This document shows positions 8,318-20,048 of a stretch of DNA of 64,000 bases, in pieces; position 1 is the stretch's first letter, and every line of letters begins with the position of its first letter. The translations under genes were made by a program, and so were the position numbers. Source of the DNA: Aliivibrio sifiae (GTDB lineage: Bacteria; Pseudomonadota; Gammaproteobacteria; Enterobacterales; Vibrionaceae); NCBI RefSeq assembly GCF_002954705.1, contig NZ_MSCO01000001.1, forward strand, positions 2,154,865 through 2,218,864, given 5' to 3'. Below the pieces are notes generated by a model. That model ran no database searches, was not told the DNA's origin, and was given only the letters and a program-made list of their open reading frames with translations.

Positions 8318-9871
8318 ATGAAACTGAAATTCCATTGGATTGGATTAGCGCTATTAGCAGGCTGCCAAACCGCACCTCCTCCAGAGCAGACTCAGACTGA
8401 AACCACCTCAACGGTTACAACTCCTTCAAAAACAGACTCGACACCTTCTGAAGTAAAGCCAGTTGAAAAACCAACTTTAACGCCTCAAGAACAAGAAGAT
8501 GTTTGGCAACGTATTGCAATGCAATTAGAGATGCCAATTCCAGACCAAAAGTCAGTTGATTATTATCGTAACTGGTACATAAAACATCCAAGTCATTTAC
8601 GAACAGTGGCAAAACGAGCACAACCTTTCTTGTATATGATCACGGTTGAGATTGAAAAACGGGGCTTACCTATGGAATTAGTCCTTCTTCCGGTTGTAGA
8701 AAGTGCGTTTGACCCATTTGCTTATTCACATGGCAGTGCAGCAGGTCTATGGCAATTCGTTCCAGGTACTGCTGATCGCTTTAAATTAGAGCGCAACTGG
8801 TGGTATGACGGTCGCCGCGATGTCCCTGCGGCAACAAATGCTGCTTTAGATTATATGGAATATTTTGATAGCCGCTTCGATGGTGACTGGCAAAATTCAA
8901 TTGCATCTTACAACAGCGGTGCTGGTCGAGTATCAAGAGCCATGACTAAGAATAGAAAGCTAGGTAAGCCAACCGATTTCTTTTCATTAGATTTACCAGA
9001 AGAAACCAGTGGTTATGTTCCTAAATTACTTGCTCTTGCTGATATTATAAAAAATCATGAAAAATACGGTGTAGAACTGCCACCAATCCCAAATAAACCC
9101 GTTCTTGAAATGGTAGCTCCTAAACAACAATTAGATCTTGCTATTGCGGCAGAGTTTGCTGGTATTTCAATCACTGAATTACAAGGTTACAACCCTGCTT
9201 ATAATCAATGGGCTACCTCTCCAGATGGTCCTTACCATTTATTACTACCGATTGAGCATGTTGACCAGTTCAATGCCAACTTGAAAAAGAACGCGAATAA
9301 AACAATGAAAGTTGTTCGCTATAAAGTTCAACCAGGCGATACCATCAGTCAATTAGCTGTTAAGCACAACACGACAACGAATATTATTGAACAAACCAAT
9401 GATTTGAATGGTTCTAGTATTCGCGTTGGACAATACTTGTTAATCCCAACAGCATCTCAAGGGAATAAAACGTATGCATTAAGTGCTCCACAACGTTTAA
9501 AAAAGACTCAAGCTAAAGCAAAAGGGAAATACAAATTAGCTCATAAAGTTAAAGACGGTGAAAGCTTATGGAGTATTGCTCGTGACAACTCGATTTCATA
9601 CCGAGATCTAGCAAAATGGAACGGCATGGCACCAAAAGATTCATTACGTGTAGGTCAAAATTTAGTTATTTGGAAAAACAGCTCTGATGGTGCAATCATC
9701 CGAACTGTAAATTATCAAATCAGACAAGGTGACAACCTAAGCTCTATCGCACAGAAATTCAGTGTCTCTGTGACAGATATCATGAAATGGAATAACATCG
9801 AACGTGGCTCTTATATTAAGCCAGGACAAAAATTAAAACTTTACGTTGATGTTACTAAGGTAAACGTATGA
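8318..9871 (+). CDS. mltD: Membrane-bound lytic murein transglycosylase D
   Basis: MltD cleaves the MurNAc-GlcNAc bond of peptidoglycan, releasing anhydro-muropeptides. The 517-residue protein has a lipoprotein signal (LALLAGCQT lipobox, lipidation Cys at 16), a low-complexity Thr/Pro/Glu linker, and the SLT domain with the catalytic Glu in VVESAFDPFAYSHGSAAGLW and the conserved SYNSGAGRV. It ends with three LysM repeats (about 335-380, 408-455 and 468-515), each with the GD/GES..L..IA pattern. Three LysM copies is one more than in E. coli MltD. The stop overlaps the next start by four bases. Confidence 0.96.
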   Translation: MKLKFHWIGLALLAGCQTAPPPEQTQTETTSTVTTPSKTDSTPSEVKPVEKPTLTPQEQEDVWQRIAMQLEMPIPDQKSVDYYRNWYIKHPSHLRTVAKRAQPFLYMITVEIEKRGLPMELVLLPVVESAFDPFAYSHGSAAGLWQFVPGTADRFKLERNWWYDGRRDVPAATNAALDYMEYFDSRFDGDWQNSIASYNSGAGRVSRAMTKNRKLGKPTDFFSLDLPEETSGYVPKLLALADIIKNHEKYGVELPPIPNKPVLEMVAPKQQLDLAIAAEFAGISITELQGYNPAYNQWATSPDGPYHLLLPIEHVDQFNANLKKNANKTMKVVRYKVQPGDTISQLAVKHNTTTNIIEQTNDLNGSSIRVGQYLLIPTASQGNKTYALSAPQRLKKTQAKAKGKYKLAHKVKDGESLWSIARDNSISYRDLAKWNGMAPKDSLRVGQNLVIWKNSSDGAIIRTVNYQIRQGDNLSSIAQKFSVSVTDIMKWNNIERGSYIKPGQKLKLYVDVTKVNV

Positions 9872-10560
9872 CACCTTCTTCAAATCCATTAATTTTATTG
9901 ATCGATATATTTCGCTCTCCCGCTGATTGTTTTGCCGCGTTATATGAACGAGGTAAATGGGCTTGGCTACCTTATGTTTTACTTATCTTTGCACCATTTA
10001 TGTTCTGGGGAACCTATTTTGACCTAGTCAATTTTGAATGGGTAACTACGAACTTAACCGCTCAAATAGAAAGTGTTGGCGGCCAAGTTCAAGGTGAATG
10101 GCTAACCAAAGAAATTTTGTTAGCTGGTGAGGTAATTAATGATGTTATGGGACGAACAGCAACCATCTTATTATTAGCGCTATGGTTTAAATTGGCTACA
10201 AAGCAAAACCAATACCAACACAGCTATTTTAAATGGATTGCAGGTAGCACCATTGTTATGTTCCCTGCACTGATTGGTGACATTGCTAGTTACGCTAGTC
10301 TTTTATTAAATCATGCGAATATCATGCCTTACGCTGCTGACTTGAATAGTCTAAATGGTTTAATTAAACTGCCTATGACAGACCACTGGTCTGCTTATGC
10401 AAGTTCTTTCCCACTGCTTATGCCGTGGTATATAGCACTAAGCTATGCTGTCTTGGGCGCATGGACAGATTTAGAGCGTTCTAAAGCATTAATAATAGCA
10501 ATCCTTCCTTGGGTTACTTGTTTTACGTTGTGGGGCTTTATAACTGCGTTTTCAGGCTAA
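9868..10560 (+). CDS. Yip1-family inner-membrane protein
   Basis: A 230-residue polytopic protein with about five hydrophobic segments (YVLLIFAPFMFWGTYF, ATILLLALWF, WIAGSTIVMFPALIGDIASY, FPLLMPWYIALSYAVLGAW, ALIIAILPWVTCFTLWGFI). The opening RSPADCFAALYERGKWAWLP and overall pattern fit the Yip1 domain family, whose bacterial role is not established. Its ATG overlaps the mltD stop (ATGA), so the two are translationally coupled. Its 3' end overlaps the convergent yafD-like gene by 23 bp. Confidence 0.8.
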   Translation: MTPSSNPLILLIDIFRSPADCFAALYERGKWAWLPYVLLIFAPFMFWGTYFDLVNFEWVTTNLTAQIESVGGQVQGEWLTKEILLAGEVINDVMGRTATILLLALWFKLATKQNQYQHSYFKWIAGSTIVMFPALIGDIASYASLLLNHANIMPYAADLNSLNGLIKLPMTDHWSAYASSFPLLMPWYIALSYAVLGAWTDLERSKALIIAILPWVTCFTLWGFITAFSG

Positions 10561-11407
10561 AACTGACCTGTAGCGGATTATGATCAGAAGCGTTACTCTT
10601 CATAGAGTGCGCTTCTGTTACTTCTAGGCCACGATAAAAAATATGATCTAACGGTAAACCTGTAATAAAACGCATACGATCATCAGGAGTAAATAACACT
10701 TCTTTTAAATCTAATGTCTTCACCTGTTGTTGCAACGTTTCCAACCTATCATTACTCCATGAATTAAAATCACCAGCAATAATCAAAGGGCCATCATGCT
10801 GCTTTACCTCTTGTGATAATGCTTCAATTTGATTTTTATAATCTTCAGTTCCTAATGTAAAATTAATGGCATGAATATTTACTACCATTAACGTCTGTTT
10901 ATCTGACAAAGGGTACTCAGAGAGAAGTGCTGATTTAGGTAATCGTAACCAAGGTTCTATCGCAGTATGAGCACACACTTTTTCTGCCGACTCTTTTGCT
11001 AATGTTAAAACGCCAGCACTCGTATCAAACACATCAAAAGCTCGTACTAACTCAGCTGAATACGATTTATCCACTACAAATTGTTTTAATTCTGTCGTAA
11101 AACTAGCTTCTTGTAATAAAACCAGATCAGAAGAAACCGTTAATGACTTTAATGCAGGTTCCCAACTCTCTTTTTGCTGTTTGTAAATATTCCAAACTAA
11201 AACATTCAATTGACCATTACGATCGATTGGTGCTGAGGTCTTAAATTGGGTACAACCAGACTGATAAGTTAACGATGCATCTGGAGTATCTTTAGACAGT
11301 TCAATAAATTCAGGTTCTAGAGGAACAGTAAATACAATTGACTTAGCAACGAGAGTTAGCCCTACCAATAACGCAGAGCCAGATAAAAATAGAGTTCTCT
11401 TTTTCAT
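10538..11407 (-). CDS. YafD-like endonuclease/exonuclease/phosphatase-family protein
   Basis: A 289-residue EEP-fold protein with an N-terminal membrane anchor or signal (RTLFLSGSALLVGLTLVAKS). EEP landmarks appear in order: LNVLVWNIYKQQ, VLLQEASF with the metal-binding Glu, VVNIHAINFT, IIAGDFNSWSNDR, and ASDHNPLQVSF with the catalytic Asp-His. E. coli yafD lies in the same gloB-mltD neighbourhood. ATG 11407 (MKKRTLF) is chosen over TTG 11413. It has no clear Shine-Dalgarno because the preceding bases are the tail of the glnB terminator. Substrate unknown. Confidence 0.82.
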   Translation of the reverse strand: MKKRTLFLSGSALLVGLTLVAKSIVFTVPLEPEFIELSKDTPDASLTYQSGCTQFKTSAPIDRNGQLNVLVWNIYKQQKESWEPALKSLTVSSDLVLLQEASFTTELKQFVVDKSYSAELVRAFDVFDTSAGVLTLAKESAEKVCAHTAIEPWLRLPKSALLSEYPLSDKQTLMVVNIHAINFTLGTEDYKNQIEALSQEVKQHDGPLIIAGDFNSWSNDRLETLQQQVKTLDLKEVLFTPDDRMRFITGLPLDHIFYRGLEVTEAHSMKSNASDHNPLQVSFSLKTQL

Positions 11408-11411
11408 AAAC

Positions 11412-11438
11412 AAAAAAAGGAGTGAATCATCACTCCTT
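11412..11438 (-). terminator. Terminator after glnB
   Basis: AAGGAGTG and CACTCCTT form an eight-pair stem with loop AATCAT, followed on the minus strand by TTTTTTTG. It ends transcription from glnB, five bases before the start of the yafD-like gene. Confidence 0.8.
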
Positions 11439-11493
11439 CCTTAAATAGTAATAATGCTAACTAGATTAGCAGATACTCATGTTTATGTGGGTA

Positions 11494-11841
<348 letters not shown>

Positions 11842-11924
11842 TTAACATTCATAAATACTATTAGCCTATTATCCTTGAGCCAAAGCGAACATACAACCTA
11901 GGAATAACATTACTTAATTGATGC

Positions 11925-12236
11925 TTACTTCATTGTCGAATAATAAGCAGCTAAGTTAGCGATATCTGCATCGTTCAACATCGCAGCCATCGGTTGCATT
12001 ATTGCAGAGTTACCACCACTACGTTCTTTATTTTTATACGCTTTTAATGATGATTCGATATATTGAGCATTTTGCCCTTTCAAGTTTGGATAACCAGGGA
12101 TAACGGCAATACCATCGGCTCCATGACAAGAGGCACAAATCGCTGATTTCGCTTGTCCAGCAGCGGCATCACCCGCTGCAAATGTTGGCGCTGAAGCCAT
12201 TAATACGATCATTGCTAGTCCAATTGTTTTTTTCAT
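11925..12236 (-). CDS. Small periplasmic class I cytochrome c
   Basis: A 103-residue protein with a cleavable signal (MKKTIGLAMIVLMASAPTFA) and a single haem-binding CASCH at about 34-38. The sixth ligand is probably the Met in SAIMQPMAAML. The sequence resembles one half of cytochrome c4 or a c5/c553 electron carrier. The redox partner cannot be told from here. It is monocistronic, with glnB and tilS on the same strand. Confidence 0.88.
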   Translation of the reverse strand: MKKTIGLAMIVLMASAPTFAAGDAAAGQAKSAICASCHGADGIAVIPGYPNLKGQNAQYIESSLKAYKNKERSGGNSAIMQPMAAMLNDADIANLAAYYSTMK

Positions 12237-12288
12237 AATATTGCTCCATTCATATTTATAATCATTTTGACAAGTTCATACTAAATGT

Positions 12289-13632
12289 CTATTTCAAGCC
12301 TAATTTCTTCCAGATCAGCTCACATTCTTCACCTGAAAATGCTTTACATACAAACAGATCAGCAACAGCGGCAAGTTCTTCATTATAAAAAATCATTGGT
12401 AACCTTGCTCTCTGCCAACTTGGGATACCATACTCTTGATATAATTTTTTCATTTTACGGCGATGAGAGCGAGTCTCAGGGTGAGGGGAAAGCCCTTGAA
12501 CATTAAAACGCACTTCCACTCTTTCATGTTTTAAAGGCGCTCTAAGTAATAATATTTTTTCTCTCTCCACTTCGTTACCCATTATTCCTACAGCCTGGTG
12601 CTCGAATACGAGTCTTCCAAGTTTGTCTGGCAATTCCATAGACTGGTGTAACTCACATCTCCACGATGAAAGATCTTTGTACTGGGGCAAACAATATAAA
12701 TTGTCTTGAAAACGTCTTAATTGAATTGAACCTAATGCTAAAGAAGGATTCGCATCTTCTTTTGCTTTTGCTACTTCGGTCCATAATACTTTTAATTGGA
12801 TTTGGCTAGGTAAAGGAATTGAAAATTGCTTCAACCACAACCTCAATAACATATTACGAGCAAGTTCAGATTCTTTATCTAATTGCGAAATAGAAATAGC
12901 ATAATATGAATTTTGAAACGCGATTAGCTTAGGTTGAAGTAATTCAGTAAGTAAGCGTTCTTGTTCTGCACATAACTGAGCACTACGTGATACAGCAGAG
13001 CCAAAATTAGGCCAACGTTTAACTAAATTAGGCACAACTTGGTGTCGTAAAAAATTACGATCAAAGCGCGTATCTTTATTGCTCTCATCTTCAACCCACT
13101 CCAATTTATTATTATGAGCATATGCTTCAATATCAGAGCGAAGTTGCATTAATAACGGGCGGCATTTATACCCTTTTAATAACGGAATAATTGATGGCAT
13201 TGAGGATAACCCCGTCGGGCCACTGCCTCTTTTCAATGCAAGAAAAAAAGTTTCGACCTGATCATCCTGATGCTGGCCTGTAAGTAATAAACTATTAGTT
13301 TGTATATGCTTATCTAACGCTTTATAACGAGCCTCTCTTGCTACTTCTTCTAAACTATCTTGAGCACTAACAGTAACCTGTACCCGTTCAATATGCAGTT
13401 CAATCCATAAAGAATCACAATGCCTCTGGCACACCTTTTCCCAATCAAATGCATACTGACTTAATCCATGATTAACATGAACAGCAATACATTCAAGCCC
13501 CCTTTCTTTGGCGTAAATTGAAGAAAGACGAAGCAGAACCATAGAGTCAACACCACCACTTAAAGCAACAATAAGATGTGGTTTAGATACAGGGTAAGAA
13601 TCTAATTGAGATGAGAATTGAGAATAAAGCAT
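12289..13632 (-). CDS. tilS: tRNA(Ile)-lysidine synthase
   Basis: TilS converts C34 of the minor tRNA-Ile(CAU) to lysidine with ATP and lysine, making it read AUA. The 447-residue protein has the PP-loop SGGVDSMVLL near residue 27, the conserved HVNHGLS and GQHQDDQVETFFLALKRGSG segments, and the C-terminal TilS domain (SHRRKMKKLYQEYGIPSWQR, VADLFVC). ATG 13632 (MLYSQF) is preferred over TTG 13638. It follows accA after a strong terminator, so it probably has its own promoter. Confidence 0.95.
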   Translation of the reverse strand: MLYSQFSSQLDSYPVSKPHLIVALSGGVDSMVLLRLSSIYAKERGLECIAVHVNHGLSQYAFDWEKVCQRHCDSLWIELHIERVQVTVSAQDSLEEVAREARYKALDKHIQTNSLLLTGQHQDDQVETFFLALKRGSGPTGLSSMPSIIPLLKGYKCRPLLMQLRSDIEAYAHNNKLEWVEDESNKDTRFDRNFLRHQVVPNLVKRWPNFGSAVSRSAQLCAEQERLLTELLQPKLIAFQNSYYAISISQLDKESELARNMLLRLWLKQFSIPLPSQIQLKVLWTEVAKAKEDANPSLALGSIQLRRFQDNLYCLPQYKDLSSWRCELHQSMELPDKLGRLVFEHQAVGIMGNEVEREKILLLRAPLKHERVEVRFNVQGLSPHPETRSHRRKMKKLYQEYGIPSWQRARLPMIFYNEELAAVADLFVCKAFSGEECELIWKKLGLK

Positions 13633-13652
13633 AAACAATATATCCAGATAAT

Positions 13653-13679
13653 AAAAAAGCGAGCACTCAGGCTCGCTTT
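13653..13679 (-). terminator. Terminator after accA
   Basis: AAGCGAGC and GCTCGCTT pair across loop ACTCAG; on the minus strand TTTTTTAT follows. It lies between accA and tilS, close to the tilS start. Confidence 0.85.
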
Positions 13680-13705
13680 CACTCTACTCTATCTGACAAA
13701 AATTA

Positions 13706-14665
13706 TCAACAGTAACCGTAGTTCATTAAACGCTGGTAACGACGATCAAGCAATGCTTCTTCATCAAAACCAGCCAGCTCATCCAATTGTTCGATTAAAC
13801 GAGCCTTAATATTTTCAGCCGTTGCTTTATGATCACGATGTGCACCACCTAGAGGCTCATCAATGATCGTATCAATCAATTCAAGCTCTTTTAGACGAGG
13901 AGCAACAAGACCCATCGCTTCAGCAGCTTGTGGGGCTTTATCTGAATCACGCCATAAGATTGAAGCACAACCTTCAGGAGAAATTACTGAATAAGTAGAG
14001 TACTGAAGCATGTTTACATAGTCACCTACGCCGATTGCTAATGCTCCACCAGAACCCCCCTCACCAACAACATTACAAATCACAGGAACACTTAGTTCTG
14101 ACATGATCTTTAAGTTCATTGCGATAGCTTCAGACTGGCCACGTTCTTCTGCACCAACACCTGGGTAAGCACCCGCCGTATCGATGAAAGTAATGATAGG
14201 CATTTTAAAACGCTCTGCCATTTGCATTAAACGTTTTGCTTTACGGTAACCTTCAGGTTTAGGCATACCAAAGTTACGCAATACTTTTTCTTTTGTACCA
14301 CGACCTTTTTGGTGACCAATAATCATCACAGGACGACCATCTAAACGCGCCATACCACCTACTAATGCTTTATCATCAGCAAAAGCACGATCACCGGCTA
14401 ATTCATCAAACTCTGTAAACATATGTTCGATGTAATCTAATACATATGGACGCTCTGGGTGACGAGCAAGCTGTGCCACTTCCCACGCGCCTAGGTCACT
14501 AAATGTTTTCTTTTTAAGCTCTAAACATTTATCTTCTAATTGCTTAATTTCTTTTTCTAGATCAAGCGTATTATCTCCACCACGGCGAGAAATATCACGC
14601 AGCGCTTCAATTTTTGCTTCTAGTTCTGCAATTGGTTTTTCAAATTCAAGAAAATTTAGGCTCAT
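13706..14665 (-). CDS. accA: Acetyl-CoA carboxylase carboxyltransferase subunit alpha
   Basis: AccA with AccD transfers the carboxyl group from carboxybiotin to acetyl-CoA, giving malonyl-CoA for fatty-acid synthesis. The length of 319 is the family standard. Typical segments are present: the N-terminal coiled region, [49 protein letters not shown] and the oxyanion-hole [14 protein letters not shown]. It follows dnaE by 51 bp in the conserved dnaE-accA order and ends in a strong terminator. Confidence 0.97.
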   Translation of the reverse strand: MSLNFLEFEKPIAELEAKIEALRDISRRGGDNTLDLEKEIKQLEDKCLELKKKTFSDLGAWEVAQLARHPERPYVLDYIEHMFTEFDELAGDRAFADDKALVGGMARLDGRPVMIIGHQKGRGTKEKVLRNFGMPKPEGYRKAKRLMQMAERFKMPIITFIDTAGAYPGVGAEERGQSEAIAMNLKIMSELSVPVICNVVGEGGSGGALAIGVGDYVNMLQYSTYSVISPEGCASILWRDSDKAPQAAEAMGLVAPRLKELELIDTIIDEPLGGAHRDHKATAENIKARLIEQLDELAGFDEEALLDRRYQRLMNYGYC

Positions 14666-14716
14666 TAAAGAATCCTTATTAGTTCAAGGCCGCTCAAATT
14701 AGCAGCCTTACTTATT

Positions 14717-17700
14717 CTAGTTAAATTCAAGCTCGACTTGCTGTTCGCCAAGCAACGATTTCAAATCATCCATCAGTTGGTCTGTTGGCGTCACTCGCCA
14801 CTCTGTCCCTAAGACCAACTTAACACGAGCATTTGCTCGCTGATAATATACATTTACCGGAACAGTCCCTGCCCGATTAGGCTCTAGTATTTGACTAAAG
14901 CGCTCAAAAAATTGGTTGTTAATTTGTGCTTCGGTAACAGAAACTGATAATCCACGAGCGTATTTTTCTCGTGCATCACCCAATGACATCACTTCACGGG
15001 CAGACATTTTAAGCCCCCCGTTGAAATCATCAAAGCTGACCTGTCCAGAAACCAGCACTATTTTGTCAGTTTCTAGCAAATCAGCGTACCGATCAAGCGC
15101 ATCAGAGAATAACATGACCTCCATTCGGCCCGATCTGTCATCCAATGTCATTAAACCGATCCGGCTGCCACGCTTTGTGGTCATTACTCTAGCAGCAATA
15201 ACCAAACCTGCAACCGTTACAGTTTGATCGCGTCTCGTAACGTGAGCGTCATTCAAACGCCACGTAGTATATCGAGATAATTCTTTAATATACGCATTGA
15301 CTGGATGCCCAGTTAAATAGAGACCTAATGTTTCTCTCTCCCCTTCAAGCCATACTTTTTCTGGCCATCTTGGAACATGTGTATACGCTTGTTCAACCTC
15401 TTCAGGTGCTTGAGTTAACACCCCAAACATATCAGACTGACCAAATGATTCCGCTTGATGATGTTGCCCTGCGGCTTTCATTGCATCATCTAATGACGCC
15501 ATCAATGCTGCACGATGAGGACCAAGTCTGTCTAATGCGCCAGAACGGATCAGTTTCTCCACCACTCGCTTATTGGTTTTTTTTGTATCAATTCGAGAGC
15601 AGAAATCAAATAAATCACGGAAATGCCCGCCTTTATTACGCGCCTCTATGATATTTTCAATAGGCGCTTCACCAACCCCTTTAATCGCACCAATACCATA
15701 AACAATCGCGCCATCTTCATCGACATTGAAACGATATAAACCGGCATTAACATCTGGTGGAAGCACTTTTAACTTCATACGGAAACATTCATCAACAAGA
15801 CCTATAATCTTATCGGTGTTATCCATATCAGCGGTCATTACCGCCGCCATAAACTCTGCAGGATAATGCGTTTTTAACCATAATGTCTGATAAGAAACTA
15901 AGGCATAAGCGGCTGAGTGAGATTTGTTAAAACCATAACCAGCAAACTTTTCTACCAAGTCGAAGATTTTCATCGACAACTCACCATCTACGCCATTAGC
16001 AATCGCACCTTCTTTAAAGGTACCACGCTGCTTTGCCATTTCTTCAGGTTTTTTCTTACCCATTGCACGACGAAGCATGTCGGCACCACCTAGCGTATAA
16101 CCCGCTAAGATCTGGGCGATTTGCATAACTTGTTCTTGGTATAAAATGATACCGTAAGTTGGTTCTAGTGTTTCTTTAAGTGATTCATGCTGCCAAGTAG
16201 CATCAGGATAAGACACTTCTTCTCGACCATGTTTACGGTCTATAAAGTTATCTACCATGCCTGATTGCAATGGACCAGGGCGGAATAGTGCCACTAATGC
16301 GATAATATCTTCAAAGCTATCTGGTTGTAGACGCTTGATCAGATCTTTCATACCACGGGATTCCAATTGGAATACCGCGGTAGTTTCTGAGTTTTGTAAT
16401 AATCTAAATGACGCTTGATCATCCAAAGGAATTGATTCAATACGTACCGGATCTTTACCTTCTTTCTTCAAGCGAGGATTTACTAACCCTAAAGCCCAAT
16501 CAATAATGGTTAAGGTTCTTAAACCCAAGAAGTCGAACTTAACTAGACCTGCAGTTTCAACGTCATTCTTATCAAACTGTGTTACGGGGAAGTTACCATC
16601 CGCATCACAATACAATGGAGCAAAGTCAGTAATTGTCGTTGGTGAAATAACAACACCACCCGCATGTTTACCTGCATTTCGCGTACAACCTTCCAAGATT
16701 CGACACATATCAATCAAGGTTTTAACTTCTTCATCGCCATTATAAAGCTCTGGAAGTTGAGGTTCAGCATCAAATGCTTTTGCTAATGTCATACCAGGAT
16801 CTGGCGGGATTAGTTTTGAAAGACGATCAACAAAACCATAAGGATGCCCAAGAACTCGGCCTACATCTCGAATTACCGCTTTTGCCGCCATGGTACCGAA
16901 GGTAATGATTTGAGATACCGCATCACGACCATACATTTCAGCGACATGATCAATTACCTGATCACGTTTATCCATACAGAAATCGATATCGAAATCGGGC
17001 ATGGAAACACGCTCAGGATTCAAGAATCGTTCAAAAAGGAGATCGTATTCGAGAGGATCAAGATCGGTAATATCCAGGGCGTAAGCAACAAGTGAACCTG
17101 CACCAGACCCTCGACCCGGACCAACAGGAATATCATTATCTTTAGACCACTGAATAAATTCCATTACGATAAGGAAGTAACCTGGGAAACCCATTTGGTT
17201 AACTACGTCTAATTCAATTTGTAAACGTTCGTCGTATTCAGGTCTTCGTTCTAAACGTACTTTTTCATCAGGGAACAAAAAGGCTAAACGTCGCTCCAAA
17301 CCTTCTTGAGATTTTTTAACTAAGAAGTCTTCAATTTTCATCCCTTCCGTTGGAAAATTCGGAAGAAAGTACTCCCCAAGACGTACCGTAACATTACAAC
17401 GTTTTGCAATTTCAACACTGTTTTCTAACGCTTCTGGTATATCAGAAAACAGCTCACACATTTCATCTTCTGAACGTAAATACTGTTGTTCACTATAAAG
17501 TCTTGGTCGGCGGGGATCGACTAAAGTAAAGCCATCATGGATAGCTACTCGAATTTCATGCGCTTCAAAATCTTCCGCTTTAATAAAGCGAACATCATTG
17601 GTAGCAACAACTGGCAACCCTTCTTTTTCGGCTAACTCTACAGCAAAGTGAAGGTAACTTTCTTCATCAGAACGACCTGTTCGAGTTAATTCAAGATAAT

Positions 17701-18196
17701 AGTGTTCAGGGAAATGGGTTTGATAAAACTCAACACATTCATCAGCAAGTTCTTTATTGCCTTTAAGCAGCGCTTTACCTACATCACCATTCTTGCCGCC
17801 AGAAAGAAGAATTAAGCCTTCTCTATGCTCTATCAACCACTCTTTATCCATTACTGGAGTATGTTGAACGTGACCGCGTAGGTATGCTTTTGAGATTAAT
17901 AACGTAAGGTTTTTATACCCTTCATTATTTTTTGCTAAGACAGTTAGGTTAAACAGTTCATTACCAAATTCTTTTGACTGAACCGTAAAATCTGCACCTA
18001 TAATCGGTTTAACACCTGCGCCATGGGCAGCAAAATAATACTTAACTAAACCACATAAGTTAGTGAAATCAGTTAATCCCATAGCTGGCATGTTCATTTC
18101 AGCAACTTTCTTAACTAATGGTGGGACTTTAGAAAGGCCATCAACAAGTGAGAAATCACTATGAACTCTAAGGTGTACAAATTTAGGGTCAGACAT
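14717..18196 (-). CDS. dnaE: DNA polymerase III alpha subunit
   Basis: The replicative polymerase of 1159 residues, near the E. coli 1160. Visible parts: the PHP domain at the N-terminus ([13 protein letters not shown]), the palm with [13 protein letters not shown] near 400 carrying two catalytic Asp, [14 protein letters not shown], the [11 protein letters not shown] and [16 protein letters not shown] segments, an internal clamp-binding QSDMF near 920, and the OB domain ([20 protein letters not shown]). Its ATG shares one base with the rnhB stop (TAATG), indicating translational coupling. Confidence 0.98.
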   Translation of the reverse strand: MSDPKFVHLRVHSDFSLVDGLSKVPPLVKKVAEMNMPAMGLTDFTNLCGLVKYYFAAHGAGVKPIIGADFTVQSKEFGNELFNLTVLAKNNEGYKNLTLLISKAYLRGHVQHTPVMDKEWLIEHREGLILLSGGKNGDVGKALLKGNKELADECVEFYQTHFPEHYYLELTRTGRSDEESYLHFAVELAEKEGLPVVATNDVRFIKAEDFEAHEIRVAIHDGFTLVDPRRPRLYSEQQYLRSEDEMCELFSDIPEALENSVEIAKRCNVTVRLGEYFLPNFPTEGMKIEDFLVKKSQEGLERRLAFLFPDEKVRLERRPEYDERLQIELDVVNQMGFPGYFLIVMEFIQWSKDNDIPVGPGRGSGAGSLVAYALDITDLDPLEYDLLFERFLNPERVSMPDFDIDFCMDKRDQVIDHVAEMYGRDAVSQIITFGTMAAKAVIRDVGRVLGHPYGFVDRLSKLIPPDPGMTLAKAFDAEPQLPELYNGDEEVKTLIDMCRILEGCTRNAGKHAGGVVISPTTITDFAPLYCDADGNFPVTQFDKNDVETAGLVKFDFLGLRTLTIIDWALGLVNPRLKKEGKDPVRIESIPLDDQASFRLLQNSETTAVFQLESRGMKDLIKRLQPDSFEDIIALVALFRPGPLQSGMVDNFIDRKHGREEVSYPDATWQHESLKETLEPTYGIILYQEQVMQIAQILAGYTLGGADMLRRAMGKKKPEEMAKQRGTFKEGAIANGVDGELSMKIFDLVEKFAGYGFNKSHSAAYALVSYQTLWLKTHYPAEFMAAVMTADMDNTDKIIGLVDECFRMKLKVLPPDVNAGLYRFNVDEDGAIVYGIGAIKGVGEAPIENIIEARNKGGHFRDLFDFCSRIDTKKTNKRVVEKLIRSGALDRLGPHRAALMASLDDAMKAAGQHHQAESFGQSDMFGVLTQAPEEVEQAYTHVPRWPEKVWLEGERETLGLYLTGHPVNAYIKELSRYTTWRLNDAHVTRRDQTVTVAGLVIAARVMTTKRGSRIGLMTLDDRSGRMEVMLFSDALDRYADLLETDKIVLVSGQVSFDDFNGGLKMSAREVMSLGDAREKYARGLSVSVTEAQINNQFFERFSQILEPNRAGTVPVNVYYQRANARVKLVLGTEWRVTPTDQLMDDLKSLLGEQQVELEFN

Positions 18197-18819
18197 TACT
18201 CTATTCCTAACACACGTTTCACGGGTTTAAAGCTACGGCGATGTTCAGAAATCACACCATGCTCTTCAATGGCAGCAAAATGTGCCTTGGTTGGATAACC
18301 TTTATGTTTCGCAAAACCAAATTGAGGAAATTCTTTATCTAGAACTTCCATTTCTCTGTCGCGAGTTACTTTTGCAATAATAGATGCAGCACTGATCTCT
18401 TGAACTCGTAAATCACCTTTAACAACAGCTAAACTAGCCATTGGTAAATCAGGGACTTTATTACCATCAATTAAGGCAAAATCTGGCGTTATTTTTAATC
18501 CTGCAATAGCTCTTTGCATCGCAACCATTGTAGCTTGTAAGATGTTCAACTCATCAATTTCATGAGCTTCACAGCGACCTAGTGACCATGCTAATGCTTT
18601 TTCTTGGATTTCTGGAAACAATAAATCACGCTTTTTATCCGTCAATTTTTTAGAATCCGTTAAACCTTCGATTGGATTATTTGGGTCTAAAATAACAGCA
18701 GCCGTTACAACTGCACCAACTAATGGTCCACGCCCTACTTCATCAACACCAGCAAATAACTGGTAACCTTGAGGGTATTCAAATGGAGGTAATTCTTTCG
18801 AGTCTGTTTTTTTTGTCAT
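18196..18819 (-). CDS. rnhB: Ribonuclease HII
   Basis: RNase HII removes ribonucleotides misincorporated in DNA by cutting 5' of them. The 207-residue protein has the signature [16 protein letters not shown] with the catalytic Asp-Glu, [12 protein letters not shown] with the third acid, and the [12 protein letters not shown] and [13 protein letters not shown] segments. It sits four bases after lpxB and overlaps dnaE by one base, matching the conserved lpxB-rnhB-dnaE order. Confidence 0.97.
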   Translation of the reverse strand: MTKKTDSKELPPFEYPQGYQLFAGVDEVGRGPLVGAVVTAAVILDPNNPIEGLTDSKKLTDKKRDLLFPEIQEKALAWSLGRCEAHEIDELNILQATMVAMQRAIAGLKITPDFALIDGNKVPDLPMASLAVVKGDLRVQEISAASIIAKVTRDREMEVLDKEFPQFGFAKHKGYPTKAHFAAIEEHGVISEHRRSFKPVKRVLGIE

Positions 18820-18823
18820 AACG

Positions 18824-19975
18824 TTATTCTGCTGTTTCTTTATTAATTAGACGTAAGACGGCATTAGCGGCTTGCTTGTCCGCATCTTTTTGGATCCATT
18901 GATGCATTTCAGTAAACTTTTCAATTAATTCACTGTTATCTTGGCTCAATACTTTTTCCATTGCCGGATAAAGAAAATCAGGGTGACACTCTTCTTGAAT
19001 AAACTCTTGCACTAATTCTTTTCCTGCTAAGACATTAGGCAAAGAAACAAATTCAGTAATCGAAAGCTTTTGAGCAATCCATCCTGTTAGTTTATTTACT
19101 TGATAACCAACAACCATTGGTCTTTTTATTAGCATACATTCAAGTGCTACCGTACCTGATGCTAATAATACAGCATCAGCGGCTGTCATGACATTTCGGG
19201 CCGTATCTTGAATAATTGTAAATTCTAATTCAGGGGCCGTTTCTTTCCAGATTGTTTCAAACTGTTCACGGCGTTTTTCGTTAACAGCGGCAACGACAAA
19301 CCCCATTTTAGGATGTTGTTTATGAATTCGTTGACAGGTTTCAATAAATGGTTTGGCAATTAATGCAACTTCACCACCACGGCTACCTGGTAAAACGGCT
19401 AGCCATTGACGATCTTGTTGTAAACCTAATAATTCACGAGCTGAAATTTGATCGCTTTGCATTGGAATTGCATCAGCCAATGTATGGCCAATAAACTCAC
19501 AAGCTACATTATATTTATCATAAAATGCTTTTTCAAACGGCAAAAAGGCTAAAACAAGATCCGTTGCGGCATCAATTTTAAATATACGCTTTGGACGCCA
19601 AGCCCATACAGATGGACTAACATAATGAACTGTTTTTATACCTTTCTCTTTTAGCGTTTTTTCTAAACGTAAATTAAAGTCAGGCGCATCAATACCGATA
19701 AAAACATCTGGTGGGTTTTGAGTAAAATGATTAACAAGTTCTGCTTTCACTTTTAATAAACGAGGTAATCGACTCAATACTTCTACCAACCCCATTACGG
19801 CCAGTTCTTCCATATCAAATAATGACTCACATCCTTGAGCTATCATTTTAGGTCCGCCGATCCCCACAAATTCAGCACCAGGATATTGTGCTTTTACTGA
19901 CTTAATAAAGCCTTCACCTAGCGTATCACCAGATAACTCACCAGCGACAATACCAATTCGTAATGGTTTGGTCAT
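18824..19975 (-). CDS. lpxB: Lipid-A-disaccharide synthase
   Basis: LpxB joins UDP-diacylglucosamine and lipid X into the lipid A disaccharide at the inner face of the inner membrane. The 383-residue GT19 protein has [16 protein letters not shown] at the N-terminus, the [14 protein letters not shown] and [15 protein letters not shown] motifs, [10 protein letters not shown], and the nucleotide-sugar site [20 protein letters not shown] strong hairpin terminator separates it from lpxA upstream, so full-length readthrough or a separate promoter is needed. Confidence 0.97.
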   Translation of the reverse strand: MTKPLRIGIVAGELSGDTLGEGFIKSVKAQYPGAEFVGIGGPKMIAQGCESLFDMEELAVMGLVEVLSRLPRLLKVKAELVNHFTQNPPDVFIGIDAPDFNLRLEKTLKEKGIKTVHYVSPSVWAWRPKRIFKIDAATDLVLAFLPFEKAFYDKYNVACEFIGHTLADAIPMQSDQISARELLGLQQDRQWLAVLPGSRGGEVALIAKPFIETCQRIHKQHPKMGFVVAAVNEKRREQFETIWKETAPELEFTIIQDTARNVMTAADAVLLASGTVALECMLIKRPMVVGYQVNKLTGWIAQKLSITEFVSLPNVLAGKELVQEFIQEECHPDFLYPAMEKVLSQDNSELIEKFTEMHQWIQKDADKQAANAVLRLINKETAE

Positions 19976-19985
19976 TTTTGCTCCA

Positions 19986-20016
19986 AAATAAAAAAGGCCT
20001 ACATCAATAGGCCTTT
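19986..20016 (-). terminator. Terminator or attenuator between lpxA and lpxB
   Basis: AAAGGCCTA and TAGGCCTTT form a nine-pair perfect stem with loop CATCAA, followed on the minus strand by TTTTTTATTTT. By form it is a complete intrinsic terminator inside the lpx cluster. Confidence 0.8.
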
Positions 20017-20048
20017 ATAATATGCTTATATACTTCTAAACGCCGTTA

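Noticed and set aside
8178-8621. Minus-strand ORFs opposite the start of mltD
   Set aside because: They are antisense to the lipoprotein signal and linker of mltD and show no features of their own.
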